The position numbers were made by a program, and so were the translations under genes. From Candidatus Dormiibacterota bacterium (GTDB lineage Bacteria > Chloroflexota > Dormibacteria > Aeolococcales > Aeolococcaceae): a stretch of DNA of 5,650 nucleotides. Below, one piece after another: positions 4,832 to 5,650 of the stretch (positions are counted from its first letter, which is position 1; each line of letters starts with the position of its first letter). Location of the stretch: NCBI GenBank assembly GCA_955651875.1, contig CATPAP010000188.1:1-5650 (forward strand). Direction: 5' to 3'. The notes below the pieces were generated by a model. That model saw nothing but the letters and a program-made list of their open reading frames with translations. It had not been told where the DNA came from and did not search any database.

Positions 4832-5650
4832 ATGGACCGCGAGCAGGTGAGGCCGGCGATCCGCGTGGCGGTTGCCGCTCCGTTCCCCCAGGTCGTGGCC
4901 ATCCACGGCCGGGCCGCGGAGTACGCAGACGAAATCGACTTCTGCGGTGCGATCTCCGACGCCGCGAGAGTGCTCGAGCAGACCCGTCGCCTCCAGCCGG
5001 AGGTGCTGCTCTTGAGCGAGGAGCTCGGCTTCGATGACGCGGAGTTCTTGACGCAGCTCACGGCCGTCGCGCCCGCCACGAGGCTCATCATGCTGGTCCA
5101 CGGTGACCCTGCCGCGGGCCATGGCTTCGCTGACGGAGCGGTCGGTCGCGACGCCGCTGCCGGCGAGCTGCGTGCCGCGATCGTCGCTGCGGCGCGGCGC
5201 GTCGAGGCAGGCACGGCGCCGCCGGCGCATTCTCGGGCAGCAATCGGCGCAATCGAGCATGGCGGGATGGAGGCGGACGAGACCCGCTGGTTCTCCGAGA
5301 TGCACGACCAGGGTGGCCTTCACGCCGCCGATCCCGTCCCTGAATTGCCGGCGGCCATGGGCCCGACCGACGCCGCCGATCGCGTGACCGAGCGGCCTGC
5401 GCGGACGGTGCTGGTGTTCAGTGGCAAGGGTGGAGTCGGCAAGTCGTTGGTCGCCACCAACCTCGCCACCGCCCTGACTCTGGCCGGTTCGCGAGTGGCA
5501 CTCGTCGACCTCAGCCTCCAGTACGGTGACGCCGGCGTGCTCCTCCACCTCGAGGCGTACCCGACGACCATCGACGCCGTCGCCGCCGTGGTCAGGGCGG
5601 GCGAGCGCCTCGCCTCGGACCGCCTCGATGCGGCCCTGGCCACCACGCCG
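4832..5650 (+). CDS. cpaE: TadZ/CpaE-like pilus localisation ATPase (3' truncated by window edge)
   Basis: The frame is open from ATG 4832 to the window end, giving 273 residues. Residues ~8-122 have the receiver-like fold pattern of TadZ/CpaE N-termini, but the phosphorylation residues are missing: the acidic pair is absent from 'VAVAAPFPQ', Ser or Glu stands where Asp is expected in 'VLLLSEELG', and no Lys-Pro pair is seen. A polar, Ala-rich linker follows (about 123-190). The ParA/MinD-type ATPase domain begins at 'TVLVFSGKGGVGKS' (deviant Walker A, K199 and K204), continues with 'TNLATALTLAGSRVALVDLSLQYGDAGVLL' (209-238, D226), and is cut off. In the CpaE family 'DLDLQFGD' is usual; Ser228 replaces the second Asp. 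The protein is thought to place Tad machinery at a pole or specific membrane site. Expected family length suggests well over 100 residues are missing. In many tad loci TadA/CpaF follows this gene. Confidence 0.9.
   Translation, partial: MDREQVRPAIRVAVAAPFPQVVAIHGRAAEYADEIDFCGAISDAARVLEQTRRLQPEVLLLSEELGFDDAEFLTQLTAVAPATRLIMLVHGDPAAGHGFADGAVGRDAAAGELRAAIVAAARRVEAGTAPPAHSRAAIGAIEHGGMEADETRWFSEMHDQGGLHAADPVPELPAAMGPTDAADRVTERPARTVLVFSGKGGVGKSLVATNLATALTLAGSRVALVDLSLQYGDAGVLLHLEAYPTTIDAVAAVVRAGERLASDRLDAALATTP

Larger units (their letters stand above)
4775..4840 (+). repeat. 11-base direct repeat flanking the tadZ-like promoter region
   Basis: CGATGGACCGC occurs at 4775-4785 and again, without mismatch, at 4830-4840, where it includes the tadZ-like start codon. 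The copies are 55 bases apart, start to start, which is not a multiple of three, so the upstream ATG (4777) is out of frame with the gene. It may be a local duplication or a paired protein-binding site. Confidence 0.4.

Noticed and set aside
4777..5037. Open frame of 86 codons starting at the upstream copy of the 11-base repeat
   Set aside because: It is out of frame with the TadZ/CpaE protein, is Arg/Gly/Pro-rich with no recognisable domain, and overlaps the well-supported gene.

Overview
The window is a GC-rich stretch of bacterial chromosome that carries most of a Tad/Flp-type pilus locus. Nothing in it names the species. The high GC, tightly packed tad genes and repeated leaderless-type gene starts (a TAnnnT box just before ATG, with no Shine-Dalgarno) would fit an actinobacterium or a similar GC-rich Gram-positive or Chloroflexota-like lineage. 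That placement is inference.

Layout. From base 1 to 435 is the C-terminal end of a CpaB/RcpC-like pilus assembly protein, whose start lies outside the window. It is followed on the + strand by tadB (482-1462) and tadC (1464-2396), the two polytopic inner-membrane platform proteins, separated by a single base. A CvpA-family membrane protein (2452-3021) follows, with its own promoter-like box. Two minus-strand genes come next: a stand-alone CheY-like receiver protein (3052-3438) and an isoprenylcysteine-methyltransferase-like (ICMT/PEMT-type) membrane protein (3604-4317). Divergent from the latter, after a 183-base intergenic leader, is a 64-residue Flp pilin (4501-4695) with a near-perfect Shine-Dalgarno and a strong intrinsic terminator (4725-4757). 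The last gene is a TadZ/CpaE-like protein (4832 to the window end, open at the edge), with a degenerate receiver domain followed by a ParA/MinD-type ATPase domain.

How the genes work together. Flp pilin is the fibre subunit, TadB and TadC form the platform that inserts or extracts it, CpaB/RcpC belongs to the envelope-spanning part, and TadZ/CpaE is the localisation ATPase. The motor ATPase TadA/CpaF, the prepilin peptidase TadV and pseudopilins are not in the window; TadA may lie beyond either edge. The intact receiver protein, the methyltransferase and the CvpA protein are not core Tad parts. They are the candidates for local regulation or an accessory role.

No RNA genes, CRISPR arrays, insertion sequences or phage genes were seen. 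The most distinctive signals are three gene starts with identical 8-base spacing from a TAnnnT box to ATG, a 7-4-7 inverted repeat and an 11-base direct repeat at the tadZ start, and the two-gene minus-strand block inside the pilus locus.
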